64,000 nt of DNA from NCBI RefSeq assembly GCF_003939025.1, contig NZ_RQIH01000026.1:1-64000 (forward strand), read 5' to 3'. Positions within the stretch are counted from its first letter, which is position 1, and each line of letters opens with the position of its first letter. The position numbers were made by a program, and so were the translations under genes. Origin of the DNA: Rhizobium sophoriradicis (GTDB taxonomy: Bacteria > Pseudomonadota > Alphaproteobacteria > Rhizobiales > Rhizobiaceae). The notes beneath the pieces were generated by a model that was not told the origin of the DNA, searched no databases, and saw only the letters and a program-made list of their open reading frames with translations. Shown here piece after piece: positions 34,417 through 43,496 of the stretch.

Positions 34417-35085
34417 ATGAAACCGGATATCAAAATCTGTGGCTTGAAGACGCCGGAAGCTGTCGATCGCGCGCTGAAACGCGGCGCGACCCATATCGGT
34501 TTTATCTTCTTTGAAAAGAGCCCGCGCTACATCGAGCCGGACCTGGCGGCAAAACTTGCCGAACCGGCCCGCGGCAAGGCGAAGATCGTCGCCGTCGTCG
34601 TCGATGCCACAAATGACGAGCTGGATGAGATCGTCTCGCTGTTGAAGCCGGATATTCTGCAGCTCCACGGCAATGAGAGCCCCGAGCATGTGCTGACCAT
34701 CAAGGCGCTCTATGGCTTGCCGGTCATGAAGGTCTTTTCGGTGCGCACGGCCGACGATCTGAAGCGGGTCGAGGCCTATGTCGGCATCGCCGACCGCTTC
34801 CTGTTCGATGCGAAAGCGCCGAAGGGTTCCGAACTGCCGGGTGGTAACGGTATTTCCTTCGACTGGAGCCTTCTCGGTTGGATCGACGAGAGCATCGACT
34901 ACATGCTGTCCGGCGGACTGAACAAGAACAATGTCGCGGATGCGCTCGCGAATACCAAGGCACGTGGTATCGACGTCTCCTCGGGCGTCGAAAGCGCGCC
35001 CGGCGTGAAGAGCGTTGCAATGATCGATGAATTTTTCGATGCGGTCGAAACGGCGGATGCGCCTGTCATGGCCTCAGGGAGTTGA
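34417..35085 (+). CDS. trpF: phosphoribosylanthranilate isomerase
   Basis: A 222-residue TIM-barrel enzyme for the third step of tryptophan synthesis. The catalytic Cys is in [11 protein letters not shown] (residue 8); the catalytic Asp is in [24 protein letters not shown] and [13 protein letters not shown] form the phosphate-binding end. Start 34417 is selected by homology; the frame is open 17 codons upstream. It heads trpF-trpB-trpA-accD-folC. Confidence 0.96.
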   Translation: MKPDIKICGLKTPEAVDRALKRGATHIGFIFFEKSPRYIEPDLAAKLAEPARGKAKIVAVVVDATNDELDEIVSLLKPDILQLHGNESPEHVLTIKALYGLPVMKVFSVRTADDLKRVEAYVGIADRFLFDAKAPKGSELPGGNGISFDWSLLGWIDESIDYMLSGGLNKNNVADALANTKARGIDVSSGVESAPGVKSVAMIDEFFDAVETADAPVMASGS

Positions 35086-35087
35086 GA

Positions 35088-36308
35088 GTGAACGAGACGC
35101 CTAAACCGAATTCCTTCCGTTCCGGCCCCGATGAAGATGGCCGCTTCGGCATTTTTGGCGGTCGTTTCGTTGCCGAAACATTGATGCCGCTGATCCTCGA
35201 TCTGCAGGACGAGTGGAACAAGGCGAAGACCGATCCGGTCTTTCAGGCGGAGCTGAAACATCTCGGCGCGCACTACATCGGCCGCCCCAGCCCGCTTTAT
35301 TTTGCCGAGCGGCTGACGGCCGAACTCGGTGGCGCGAAGATCTATTTCAAGCGCGAGGAGCTGAACCACACCGGTTCGCACAAGATCAACAATTGCATCG
35401 GCCAGATCCTGCTCGCCAAGCGCATGGGCAAGACCCGCATCATCGCTGAAACCGGCGCCGGCCAGCACGGTGTCGCCTCCGCCACCGTTGCCGCCCGCTT
35501 CGGCCTTCCCTGCGTCGTCTATATGGGCGCCACCGACGTCGAGCGTCAGGCGCCGAACGTGTTCCGCATGAAGCTGCTCGGCGCCGAAGTCAAACCGGTG
35601 ACCGCCGGCAGCGGCACGCTGAAGGACGCCATGAACGAGGCGCTCCGCGACTGGGTCACCAATGTCGAGGACACCTATTATCTGATCGGCACGGCAGCCG
35701 GTCCGCACCCCTATCCGGAGATGGTCCGTGACTTCCAGTCGGTGATCGGCGCCGAAGCAAAAGAGCAGATGCTGGCGGCCGAAGGCCGCCTTCCGGATCT
35801 CGTCATCGCGGCCGTCGGCGGCGGTTCGAACGCGATCGGCATCTTCCACCCCTTCCTCGACGATTCCTCCGTCAAGATCGTCGGTGTCGAAGCCGGCGGC
35901 AAGGGCCTGCAGGGCGATGAACATTGCGCGTCGATCACTGCCGGCACGCCCGGCGTGCTGCACGGCAATCGCACCTATCTCCTGCAGGACGGCGACGGAC
36001 AGATCAAGGAAGGCCACTCGATTTCGGCCGGTCTCGATTATCCCGGCATCGGCCCGGAACATTCGTGGCTCAGCGATATCGGCCGCGTCGATTATGTGCC
36101 GATCATGGATCACGAAGCGCTCGAGGCCTTCCAGACCCTGACCCGCCTCGAAGGCATCATCCCGGCGCTCGAGGCCGCGCATGCGATTGCCGAGGTGATC
36201 AAACGTGCGCCGACGATGGGCAAGGACGAGATCATTCTGATGAACCTCTCCGGCCGCGGCGACAAGGACATCTTCACCGTCGGCAAGCTTCTGGGAATGG
36301 GACTGTAA
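35088..36308 (+). CDS. trpB: tryptophan synthase beta chain
   Basis: A 406-residue PLP enzyme that condenses indole with serine. The PLP lysine is in [18 protein letters not shown] (about residue 90), and the phosphate-binding GGGSNAIG is near residue 235. The GTG start (35088) is supported by GGGAG 7 bp before it; a TTG 6 bp upstream is possible. It begins two bases after the trpF stop and ends 3 bp before trpA. Confidence 0.97.
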   Translation: MNETPKPNSFRSGPDEDGRFGIFGGRFVAETLMPLILDLQDEWNKAKTDPVFQAELKHLGAHYIGRPSPLYFAERLTAELGGAKIYFKREELNHTGSHKINNCIGQILLAKRMGKTRIIAETGAGQHGVASATVAARFGLPCVVYMGATDVERQAPNVFRMKLLGAEVKPVTAGSGTLKDAMNEALRDWVTNVEDTYYLIGTAAGPHPYPEMVRDFQSVIGAEAKEQMLAAEGRLPDLVIAAVGGGSNAIGIFHPFLDDSSVKIVGVEAGGKGLQGDEHCASITAGTPGVLHGNRTYLLQDGDGQIKEGHSISAGLDYPGIGPEHSWLSDIGRVDYVPIMDHEALEAFQTLTRLEGIIPALEAAHAIAEVIKRAPTMGKDEIILMNLSGRGDKDIFTVGKLLGMGL

Positions 36309-36311
36309 GAC

Positions 36312-37151
36312 ATGACCGCACGCATGGACAAACGCTTTGCCGAGCTGAAGGCCGAGGGCCGTCCGGCGCTTGTGACCTATTTCATGGGCGGCGATCCTGA
36401 CTACGATACCTCTCTCGGCATCATGAAGGCGCTGCCGGAGGCAGGTTCCGACATCATTGAGCTTGGCATGCCCTTTTCCGATCCGATGGCCGACGGTCCG
36501 GCGATCCAGCTCGCCGGCCAGCGTGCGCTGAAAGGCGGCCAGACGCTGAAGAAGACGCTGCAGCTGGCGGCCGATTTCCGCAAGACCAACGATGCGACGC
36601 CGATCGTGATGATGGGCTACTACAATCCGATCTACATCTACGGCGTCGAGAAATTCCTCGACGATGCGATCGCCGCCGGCATCGACGGCCTGATCGTCGT
36701 CGACCTGCCGCCCGAGATGGATGACGAGCTCTGCATTCCAGCGATCCGCAAAGGCATCAACTTCATCCGCCTGGCGACACCCACCACCGACGAGAAGCGC
36801 CTGCCGGCCGTGCTGAAAAACACCTCCGGCTTCGTCTACTACGTCTCGATGAACGGCATCACCGGCTCGGCGCTGCCCGATCCGTCGCTTGTTTCGGGCG
36901 CCGTCCAGCGCATCAAGCAGCACACCGAGCTGCCGGTTTGTGTCGGCTTCGGCGTCAAGACTGCGGAACATGCCAAGGTCATCGGCGGCTCGGCCGACGG
37001 CGTCGTCGTCGGCACCGCCATCGTCAATCAGGTCGCCACCAGCCTGACCAAGGACGGCAAGGCGACGGCGGACACCGTTCAGGCGGTCGCAACGCTGGTG
37101 CGCGGCCTCTCATCGGGAACCCGTTCGGCGCGCCTTGTTGCTGCCGAATAG
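36312..37151 (+). CDS. trpA: tryptophan synthase alpha chain
   Basis: A 279-residue TIM barrel that releases indole from indole-glycerol phosphate and channels it to TrpB. The catalytic Glu region [17 protein letters not shown] and the Asp region [11 protein letters not shown], with the [11 protein letters not shown] phosphate site, are intact. It is 3 bp after trpB; accD follows after 39 bp. Confidence 0.97.
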   Translation: MTARMDKRFAELKAEGRPALVTYFMGGDPDYDTSLGIMKALPEAGSDIIELGMPFSDPMADGPAIQLAGQRALKGGQTLKKTLQLAADFRKTNDATPIVMMGYYNPIYIYGVEKFLDDAIAAGIDGLIVVDLPPEMDDELCIPAIRKGINFIRLATPTTDEKRLPAVLKNTSGFVYYVSMNGITGSALPDPSLVSGAVQRIKQHTELPVCVGFGVKTAEHAKVIGGSADGVVVGTAIVNQVATSLTKDGKATADTVQAVATLVRGLSSGTRSARLVAAE

Positions 37152-37190
37152 TTTTCCCACATTGGCACTCGTCAATCAGGAGTATTCGAG

Positions 37191-38096
37191 TTGAACTGGA
37201 TCACCAACTACGTTCGCCCGCGGATCAATTCCATGCTGGGCCGTCGCGAAGTGCCGGAGAACCTCTGGATCAAGTGCCCGGAAACGGGGGAGATGGTCTT
37301 TCACAAGGATCTCGAATCCAACAAATGGGTCATTCCGGCGTCCGGTTATCACATGAAGATGCCGGCCAAGGCCCGGCTGGCCGATCTCTTCGACAATGGC
37401 GAATATGAATCGCTGCCGCAGCCGAAGGTCGCCCAGGACCCGCTGAAGTTCCGCGATTCGAAGAAATATATCGATCGCCTGCGCGACAGCCGCGTGAAGA
37501 CCGAACAGGAGGACACGATCCTCGCCGGTCTCGGAAAGGTGCAGGGCCTGAAGCTCGTCGCCGTCGTGCACGAATTCAACTTTATCGGCGGTTCGCTCGG
37601 CATTGCCGCCGGCGAGGCGATCGTCAAGGCGTTCGAACGTGCGACATTGGAAAAGTGCCCGCTGGTGATGTTCCCCGCTTCCGGCGGCGCGCGCATGCAG
37701 GAAGGCATTCTCTCGCTCATGCAGCTGCCGCGCACGACGGTTGCCGTCGACTTGCTCAAGGAATCCGGCCAGCCTTATGTCGTCGTACTGACGAACCCGA
37801 CGACCGGTGGCGTGACCGCCTCCTACGCCATGCTCGGTGATATTCATCTGGCCGAGCCCGGCGCAGAAATCGGCTTTGCCGGCAAGCGCGTTATTGAGCA
37901 GACGCTGCGCGAAAAGCTGCCGGAGGGCTTCCAGACCTCCGAATACCTGCTGGAACATGGTATGGTCGACATGGTCGTCAAACGTCACGACATCCCGGAA
38001 ACGCTGGCGCGCCTCCTGAAGATCCTGACGAAGAAACCCGTCTCGGCGGCCAACGACATGAATGCCGGTGCGATCGCCCTGGCGGCGAGCGCCTGA
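37191..38096 (+). CDS. accD: acetyl-CoA carboxylase carboxyltransferase beta subunit
   Basis: A 301-residue carboxyltransferase subunit that, with AccA, makes malonyl-CoA for fatty acid synthesis. The crotonase-like core ([55 protein letters not shown]) is normal. The N-terminal zinc ribbon is degenerate: of the usual C-x2-C-x15-C-x2-C only C29 remains, and the other positions are T32, I48 and S51. The start is TTG 37191 behind AGGAG, chosen because [10 protein letters not shown] is the rhizobial N-terminus. It sits between trpA and folC. Confidence 0.95.
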   Translation: MNWITNYVRPRINSMLGRREVPENLWIKCPETGEMVFHKDLESNKWVIPASGYHMKMPAKARLADLFDNGEYESLPQPKVAQDPLKFRDSKKYIDRLRDSRVKTEQEDTILAGLGKVQGLKLVAVVHEFNFIGGSLGIAAGEAIVKAFERATLEKCPLVMFPASGGARMQEGILSLMQLPRTTVAVDLLKESGQPYVVVLTNPTTGGVTASYAMLGDIHLAEPGAEIGFAGKRVIEQTLREKLPEGFQTSEYLLEHGMVDMVVKRHDIPETLARLLKILTKKPVSAANDMNAGAIALAASA

Positions 38097-38123
38097 TAAT
38101 CGACAAGCAGGCGGGGTGCCGAA

Positions 38124-39476
38124 TTGATACCCAGAGGCCAAACCGCGGTGAGTGAGGCAGCGCAAGAGATCGAAAAACTCATGGGATTGCATCCCAAGGG
38201 CTTCGATCTGTCGCTCGATCGCATCACTCGTCTTCTCGATCAACTCGGCAATCCGCACCGGAAACTGCCGCCGGTGATCCACGTCGCCGGCACCAACGGC
38301 AAGGGGTCGGTCACCGCCTTCTGCCGCGCTTTGCTTGAGGCAGGCGGCTACAGCGCCCATGTCCACACATCGCCGCATCTCGTCAATTGGCACGAGCGCT
38401 ATCGCATCGGCGTCAAAGGCGGACGCGGACAGCTGGTCGATGACGCCGTTTTCGCTGATGCCGTGCGCCGCGTCGCCGATGCCAATGCCGGACAGCATAT
38501 TACCGTCTTCGAAATCCTGACGGCGGTCACCTTCATTCTGTTTTCCGAACATCCGGCCGACGCGGCGATCATCGAAGTCGGTCTCGGCGGACGCTTCGAT
38601 GCCACCAACGTCATTTCCGATCCGGCCGTCTCGGTGATCATGCCGATCTCGCTCGATCACCAGCCCTATCTCGGCGACAGGGTCGAGCTGATCGCAGCGG
38701 AAAAAGCCGGCATCATGAAGCCGGGATTGCCCGTCGTTATCGGCCACCAGGAATATGACGCGGCACTCGACGTGCTGATGTCGACGGCCGAGCGGCTGCA
38801 TTGCCCGAGCGCGGTGTTCGGCCAGGATTTCATGGCGCATGAGGAATATGGCCGGCTCGTTTATCAGGACGAATACGGGCTTGCCGACCTGCCGCTGCCG
38901 CGCCTTCCCGGCCGCCATCAATATGCCAATGCCGCCGCCGCCATCCGCGCCGTCAAGGCGGCAGGTTTCACCATCACCGAGACGATGATGGAAAAGGCGA
39001 TGAATTGCGTGGAATGGCCGGGCCGGCTGCAGCGCCTGAGCGATGGCCGGCTGTTGCAGCATGCGCCCGCCGGCGCCGAAATCTGGGTCGACGGCGGGCA
39101 TAATCCCGGTGCCGGCGAAGTGATCGCCGAAGCCATGGCCAATTTCGAGGAACGCCAGTCCCGGCCGCTGTTCCTGATCATCGGCATGATCAACACCAAG
39201 GACCCGGTCGGCTATTTCAAGGCCTTCGCCGGGCTGGTCGAAAAAGTTTTCTGCGTGCCGATTCGCGGTAGCGAAGCGATGATCGATCCGGTGATACTCT
39301 CGCATGCTGCCTATGATGCCGGTTTGGTTGCCGAACCGATGTCGACGGTCGGCGAAGCGCTCGAAGCCATAAAAGCCGTTAGCGATCCGCAAGCGCTGCC
39401 GCCGCGCATCCTCGTTGGCGGTTCCCTCTACCTCGTCGGCGACGTGCTTTCCGACAACGGCACGCCTCCCAAGTGA
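38124..39476 (+). CDS. folC: folylpolyglutamate synthase / dihydrofolate synthase
   Basis: A 450-residue Mur-ligase-family enzyme that adds glutamate to folates. The P-loop VIHVAGTNGKGSVTAFC (about residues 51-67), HTSPHLVNWHERYRI, the EVGLGGRFDATNV block and VDGGHNPGAGEV are seen. The exact start is open: TTG 38124 gives MIPRGQTAV, and GTG 38148, 24 bp later, has AGAGG upstream. It is 27 bp after accD in the common accD-folC order. Confidence 0.94.
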   Translation: MIPRGQTAVSEAAQEIEKLMGLHPKGFDLSLDRITRLLDQLGNPHRKLPPVIHVAGTNGKGSVTAFCRALLEAGGYSAHVHTSPHLVNWHERYRIGVKGGRGQLVDDAVFADAVRRVADANAGQHITVFEILTAVTFILFSEHPADAAIIEVGLGGRFDATNVISDPAVSVIMPISLDHQPYLGDRVELIAAEKAGIMKPGLPVVIGHQEYDAALDVLMSTAERLHCPSAVFGQDFMAHEEYGRLVYQDEYGLADLPLPRLPGRHQYANAAAAIRAVKAAGFTITETMMEKAMNCVEWPGRLQRLSDGRLLQHAPAGAEIWVDGGHNPGAGEVIAEAMANFEERQSRPLFLIIGMINTKDPVGYFKAFAGLVEKVFCVPIRGSEAMIDPVILSHAAYDAGLVAEPMSTVGEALEAIKAVSDPQALPPRILVGGSLYLVGDVLSDNGTPPK

Positions 39477-39500
39477 GGGGCGAATGAAGAGCCCAAAATG

Positions 39501-39528
39501 AAAAAGCCCGGTCAAAGCCGGGCTTTTT
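39501..39528. terminator. bidirectional terminator between folC and trxA
   Basis: A perfect 11-bp stem AAAAAGCCCGG / CCGGGCTTTTT with a 6-nt loop has A-run and T-run on both sides, serving convergent folC and trxA. Confidence 0.9.
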
Positions 39529-39548
39529 CGTAATGTGACATCAATCGA

Positions 39549-39869
39549 TCAGGCAGCGTTCGAAATCCAGTTCGACAGAGCGGTCTTAGGCTTGGCGCCG
39601 ACCGAGATATCGGCGACTTCGCCGCCCTTGAAGATTGCAAGCGTCGGAATGGAGCGCACGCCGAACTGTGCGGCGAGTTCCGGGTTCTCGTCGATATTGA
39701 GCTTGGCAACCTTGACCTTGCCTTCCATTTCGACGGAGATTTCTTCGAGGCTCGGCGCAATCATCTTGCACGGGCCGCACCATTCAGCCCAGAAATCGAC
39801 GACGACGGGTTCTGCAGATTCCAGAACTTCCGACTGGAAGTTATTGATATCGACTTTCACGGTAGCCAT
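39549..39869 (-). CDS. trxA: thioredoxin
   Basis: A 106-residue cytosolic thioredoxin with the active site WCGPC (residues 30-34) and the cis-proline segment [12 protein letters not shown]. Start 39869 follows AAGGAG; the frame is open 12 codons upstream. It lies 75 bp downstream of addA, at the end of the leftward cluster. Confidence 0.97.
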   Translation of the reverse strand: MATVKVDINNFQSEVLESAEPVVVDFWAEWCGPCKMIAPSLEEISVEMEGKVKVAKLNIDENPELAAQFGVRSIPTLAIFKGGEVADISVGAKPKTALSNWISNAA

Positions 39870-39944
39870 AGGCTGCTCCTTTGACGGAATTGGATGTTGA
39901 ACCACATGTGATGCTGCGGTGCCAAATTTTCAATGTCCGGTATT

Positions 39945-42900
39945 TCACTTTGTCTTCAGTCCTGCAAGCGCCAAACCGAGCGCCCTTTCGCTCAGCGTGT
40001 AGAGGGAGGCGTTCTCGGTATAGACGAGCATGCAGTCGATGCGCTTGCCGGGATAGAGCGGTGCCAGGATCTCGCGATAGATCGCCAGCTGCGCCCGGTG
40101 TGCAAAGGGGATGGCGTCTTCGGACGCCGGCGGCACGCGATTGGTTTTGTAATCGAGAATGACGACGCGATCGGTAAGCACCGCCAGCCTATCGATGCGG
40201 CCGGAGACGGCATAGCGCCTGCCGTCGAGGGTCAATGTCCCCATGATCGAGACCTCGGGCCGGGCCTGCTCGCCGAGGACGGGCTGCAAGTCCTTCTCGT
40301 CCAATAGTTTCAGAACCGAATCGACCAGCTTGCGCCGTTCGGCCTCGGGCCAGAAACGGGCCGCCCGTTCGCCGTAACGCTGGGCCGCACCGGGCCGCTC
40401 CTCCGGCGGAATATCGGGAAGCGCCTGCAGCATGCGATGCAGCAGCCTGCCTTTCTCCAGCGAGCGATCGCTGCGTTGCTTCTCTGAAAAGAGCGGAGAA
40501 GCGACAACCAGGCCGCCTTCGTCTTCGTCGATGATCGTCCCGGCGCCGGAAGGGCTGAGGGGCCGAGGCAGTTCCGCCTGTGGCGGCAATGGCCGCAACA
40601 GGCCTTCCGGCAGCCTAATTTCGTCGTCGCGCGCCTCACTGCGGATGATACGCTCGAAGCTCCGCTCCACCCGCGGCACGCGCCATCTGATGCCCTGCCA
40701 TTCCCCGTCGGGGTCGGAGAAGCTGGCTGCCTCCACATGCGGATGACCTTCGCTGAGCGCGGTGGAAATCATCATATGCCAGGTGTCGTTGTTCGCGCGC
40801 ACGCCACGGTAGCCGCAGACGACCAGCCGGTCGGCGGCCCGCGTCATGGCGACATAGAGCAGCCGGCGATACTCCTCTTCGGCCAGTATCTGGATTCGCG
40901 CGGCATCGTTCTGCGTCAGCGAATTGGCGAGGTCGGCGACGGGAACCCAGGCGGGCATCGGCGGCTCATCCGGGTCGGTTTCGATCAGGCGAAGCTTCGG
41001 CAGATGCGTATGCGTGAAGGCTTTGGAGCCACCGTCGACCAGGAAAACGATGGGTGCCTCAAGACCCTTTGAGGCATGCACGGTCATGATCCTGACCTCG
41101 TTGCGTCCCTTGTCCTGCTCTCGCTTGACCTCGGGCGCTTCGAGCTCGAGCGTCGAGACGAAGGATTGCAGCCCGGGAAGGCCGGAGCTCTCATGGTCGA
41201 GGGTGAAGGTCAGGAATTCGTCGAGGATATCGCTGACTTCAGTGCCGAGGCGGGCAAGAAACTGCCGCCGTCCGCCGTGGCTGCCCAGCAGGCGCGCATA
41301 GAAATCATGCACCGATAGGGTTTTCGATTGTCGGAGGAACAGTTCCAGCTTTTCGACCGCCGCGCGGAAACGCTCGTTACCGTCGGCGGCGAATTTCTTG
41401 AGATGGCTCCAGACGCTCTCATTGTCGCCCCGCAGTGCCGCGGCCGCAAAGATGTCCTCCTCAGAGAGATCGAAAAGCGGGCTCTTGAGCACGGCGGCGA
41501 GCGACAGGTCATCTTCCGGCAGAAGCAGGAAACGGCCGAGTGCGAGCAGATCCTGCACGGCGATATGGCTGGTCAGGGTGAGCCTGTCGGCGCCGGCGAC
41601 GGGAATGTCGCCGCGACGTTTCAAGGCGCGTGTCAACGCATTGACGAATGCGTCGCGCTTGCGCACCAGCACAAGAATATCACCGGCCTCGATCAGCCGC
41701 TCCTTGCCTTTGTCGACGATCGTTTCACGGCCGACGAGCGCGCCGATCGAATGGGCGATGCGCCGCGCGAGAATTGCGGCCGGCGCGCTTTCCGGCGTCG
41801 CATCGAAGGGCGCCGTCCAATCCTCTTCCTTCACCACCGCTTCCGGCGCGACCATTTCCCAGAGGTCGACGGCGCCGGGATGTCCGATGCGGCTGGAACG
41901 ATGCACGACCGGCTCGCCGACAGCGCTGAGGCCTCGCGCATTGTCGGATGTCCTGAAAATCTCGTCGACGGCCTCGAGCACGTCGGCAGTCGAGCGGAAG
42001 GAGAGCGGCAGCCGCACGGAAGAAAAGCTCTGCCCGCTGTCCGAGACGCGCCGCCGCGTCCGGTCGCTCTCTTCCGAAAAACGCTCGGGCCGCGCCCCCT
42101 GAAATGAATAGATCGACTGTTTCTCGTCGCCGACGGCAAACAGCGTGCGCACGATCGGCCGGGCGCTCTCGCCGGAAAAGAAATCCTCGGCGAGCGACTG
42201 GATGACGCTCCATTGGATCGGGCTGGTATCCTGCGCCTCGTCGACGAGGATATGATCGATACCCCGGTCGAGCTTGTAATGGATCCAGGGACCGACGCCG
42301 CTCTTTGTCAGCAGGTCGGCGGTGCGGGTGATCAGGTCCTCGAAATCGAGTTGGCTGCGCTGTTTCTTCAGTTCCTCGTAATCGTGATTCAGCCGATCGG
42401 CGAGCACGAGCGCGGCCTGCGTGGCGCCGTGCATCCGCATCAGTTTCAGCCGGTCGCGGCTTGCCGCGACATGCGCGCGGGCGGTGATGATGGCCTCCGC
42501 CAATTGCGGCGCTTCAGCAAGCATGGCCTTGACCAGGAACTGCGCGTCCGTTTTCTGCTCGCCCTTCGCCGTCAGGAAAATTTTCTCAAGCATCGCAGCG
42601 CGTCTGGCGTCATCCGGCTCCCGGCCGGCGAGCCTCAGGCCATAGGCAACCTCCTGCGCTTTGGCGCCGCCCTTTTGATCGGCCAGCGACAGATAAAGTT
42701 CCAGCGTACCGCATGAAAGTTCCGGCAGCGGCCAGTATTGCGCCGCGATCCCTCTCTCGGTGTCATCGGCGGCGAGCCCCAACCTTTTGCGCAGAACCAT
42801 GTCCACGCCGCCCTGCTGTTCGGCGGCCGCGGTAAAGCGGCGGATGGCGTTGCGGTTGGCGACAATGTCGCCGAGCAGGTTCTCCAGGCCGGATTCGTCG

Positions 42901-43496
42901 CCGAGATTGAGAACGTAGGCGAAAGCCTCTGCAAGGGCGCCGCCTTCTTCCGGCGCAGTCGCCGTCAGCAGCGCCCGGCGCGCATCGGAAAGCAGCGCCG
43001 CGGCGGCGCGGTCGTCGAGAACCGAAAAATGCCCAGCGACATTGGCCTCCAGTGGGAACTGATGCAGCAGCGCCTCGCAAAAGGCGTGGATCGTCTGGAT
43101 CTTCAAGCCGCCCGGTGTCTCCAGCGCCTTGGCAAACAGCCGCCGGGCCTCGGCCAGTTTTATCCGATCGGGCGCCGTACCTTCGATCTCAATGATCCGC
43201 CGGCTGAGATCGTCATCGTCAAGCACGACCCAGTCGGCCAGCCGTTCGAAGACCCGGTTCGACATTTCCGAAGCCGCGGCCTTGGTATAGGTGAGGCAGA
43301 GAATGGCCGAAGGCCGCGCGCCGGCGAGCAGAAGCCGGATGACGCGCTGGGTCAGGACATGCGTCTTGCCGGAACCGGCATTGGCCGAAACCCATGCCGA
43401 GCGCACCGGATCGGAGGCGATCGCCTGTTGGACCGTGGTCCAGCCGATCCAGGCCCCCGGATCGTCGTTATCAGGAAGGTCGCTCCGCTCACTCAT
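39945..43496 (-). CDS. addA: double-strand-break repair helicase/nuclease AddA
   Basis: An 1183-residue UvrD-type helicase with a C-terminal nuclease. Walker A SANAGSGKTH lies at residues 37-46; motif II is ILVDEAQDTSPIQW; motif IV-VI segments include TVHASKGLEAPIVFLVDGG and RRLLYVAMTRAADRL. The C-terminal PD-(D/E)XK nuclease shows VVILDYKTNRVPP. With AddB it resects DNA ends for RecA. The start 43496 overlaps the addB stop by 8 bp; the longer open frame is not conserved. Confidence 0.96.
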   Translation of the reverse strand: MSERSDLPDNDDPGAWIGWTTVQQAIASDPVRSAWVSANAGSGKTHVLTQRVIRLLLAGARPSAILCLTYTKAAASEMSNRVFERLADWVVLDDDDLSRRIIEIEGTAPDRIKLAEARRLFAKALETPGGLKIQTIHAFCEALLHQFPLEANVAGHFSVLDDRAAAALLSDARRALLTATAPEEGGALAEAFAYVLNLGDESGLENLLGDIVANRNAIRRFTAAAEQQGGVDMVLRKRLGLAADDTERGIAAQYWPLPELSCGTLELYLSLADQKGGAKAQEVAYGLRLAGREPDDARRAAMLEKIFLTAKGEQKTDAQFLVKAMLAEAPQLAEAIITARAHVAASRDRLKLMRMHGATQAALVLADRLNHDYEELKKQRSQLDFEDLITRTADLLTKSGVGPWIHYKLDRGIDHILVDEAQDTSPIQWSVIQSLAEDFFSGESARPIVRTLFAVGDEKQSIYSFQGARPERFSEESDRTRRRVSDSGQSFSSVRLPLSFRSTADVLEAVDEIFRTSDNARGLSAVGEPVVHRSSRIGHPGAVDLWEMVAPEAVVKEEDWTAPFDATPESAPAAILARRIAHSIGALVGRETIVDKGKERLIEAGDILVLVRKRDAFVNALTRALKRRGDIPVAGADRLTLTSHIAVQDLLALGRFLLLPEDDLSLAAVLKSPLFDLSEEDIFAAAALRGDNESVWSHLKKFAADGNERFRAAVEKLELFLRQSKTLSVHDFYARLLGSHGGRRQFLARLGTEVSDILDEFLTFTLDHESSGLPGLQSFVSTLELEAPEVKREQDKGRNEVRIMTVHASKGLEAPIVFLVDGGSKAFTHTHLPKLRLIETDPDEPPMPAWVPVADLANSLTQNDAARIQILAEEEYRRLLYVAMTRAADRLVVCGYRGVRANNDTWHMMISTALSEGHPHVEAASFSDPDGEWQGIRWRVPRVERSFERIIRSEARDDEIRLPEGLLRPLPPQAELPRPLSPSGAGTIIDEDEGGLVVASPLFSEKQRSDRSLEKGRLLHRMLQALPDIPPEERPGAAQRYGERAARFWPEAERRKLVDSVLKLLDEKDLQPVLGEQARPEVSIMGTLTLDGRRYAVSGRIDRLAVLTDRVVILDYKTNRVPPASEDAIPFAHRAQLAIYREILAPLYPGKRIDCMLVYTENASLYTLSERALGLALAGLKTK

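Noticed and set aside
34899-39515. 690- and 779-codon frames antisense to trpB/trpA and accD/folC
   Set aside because: Both are shadows of well-identified genes on the plus strand.
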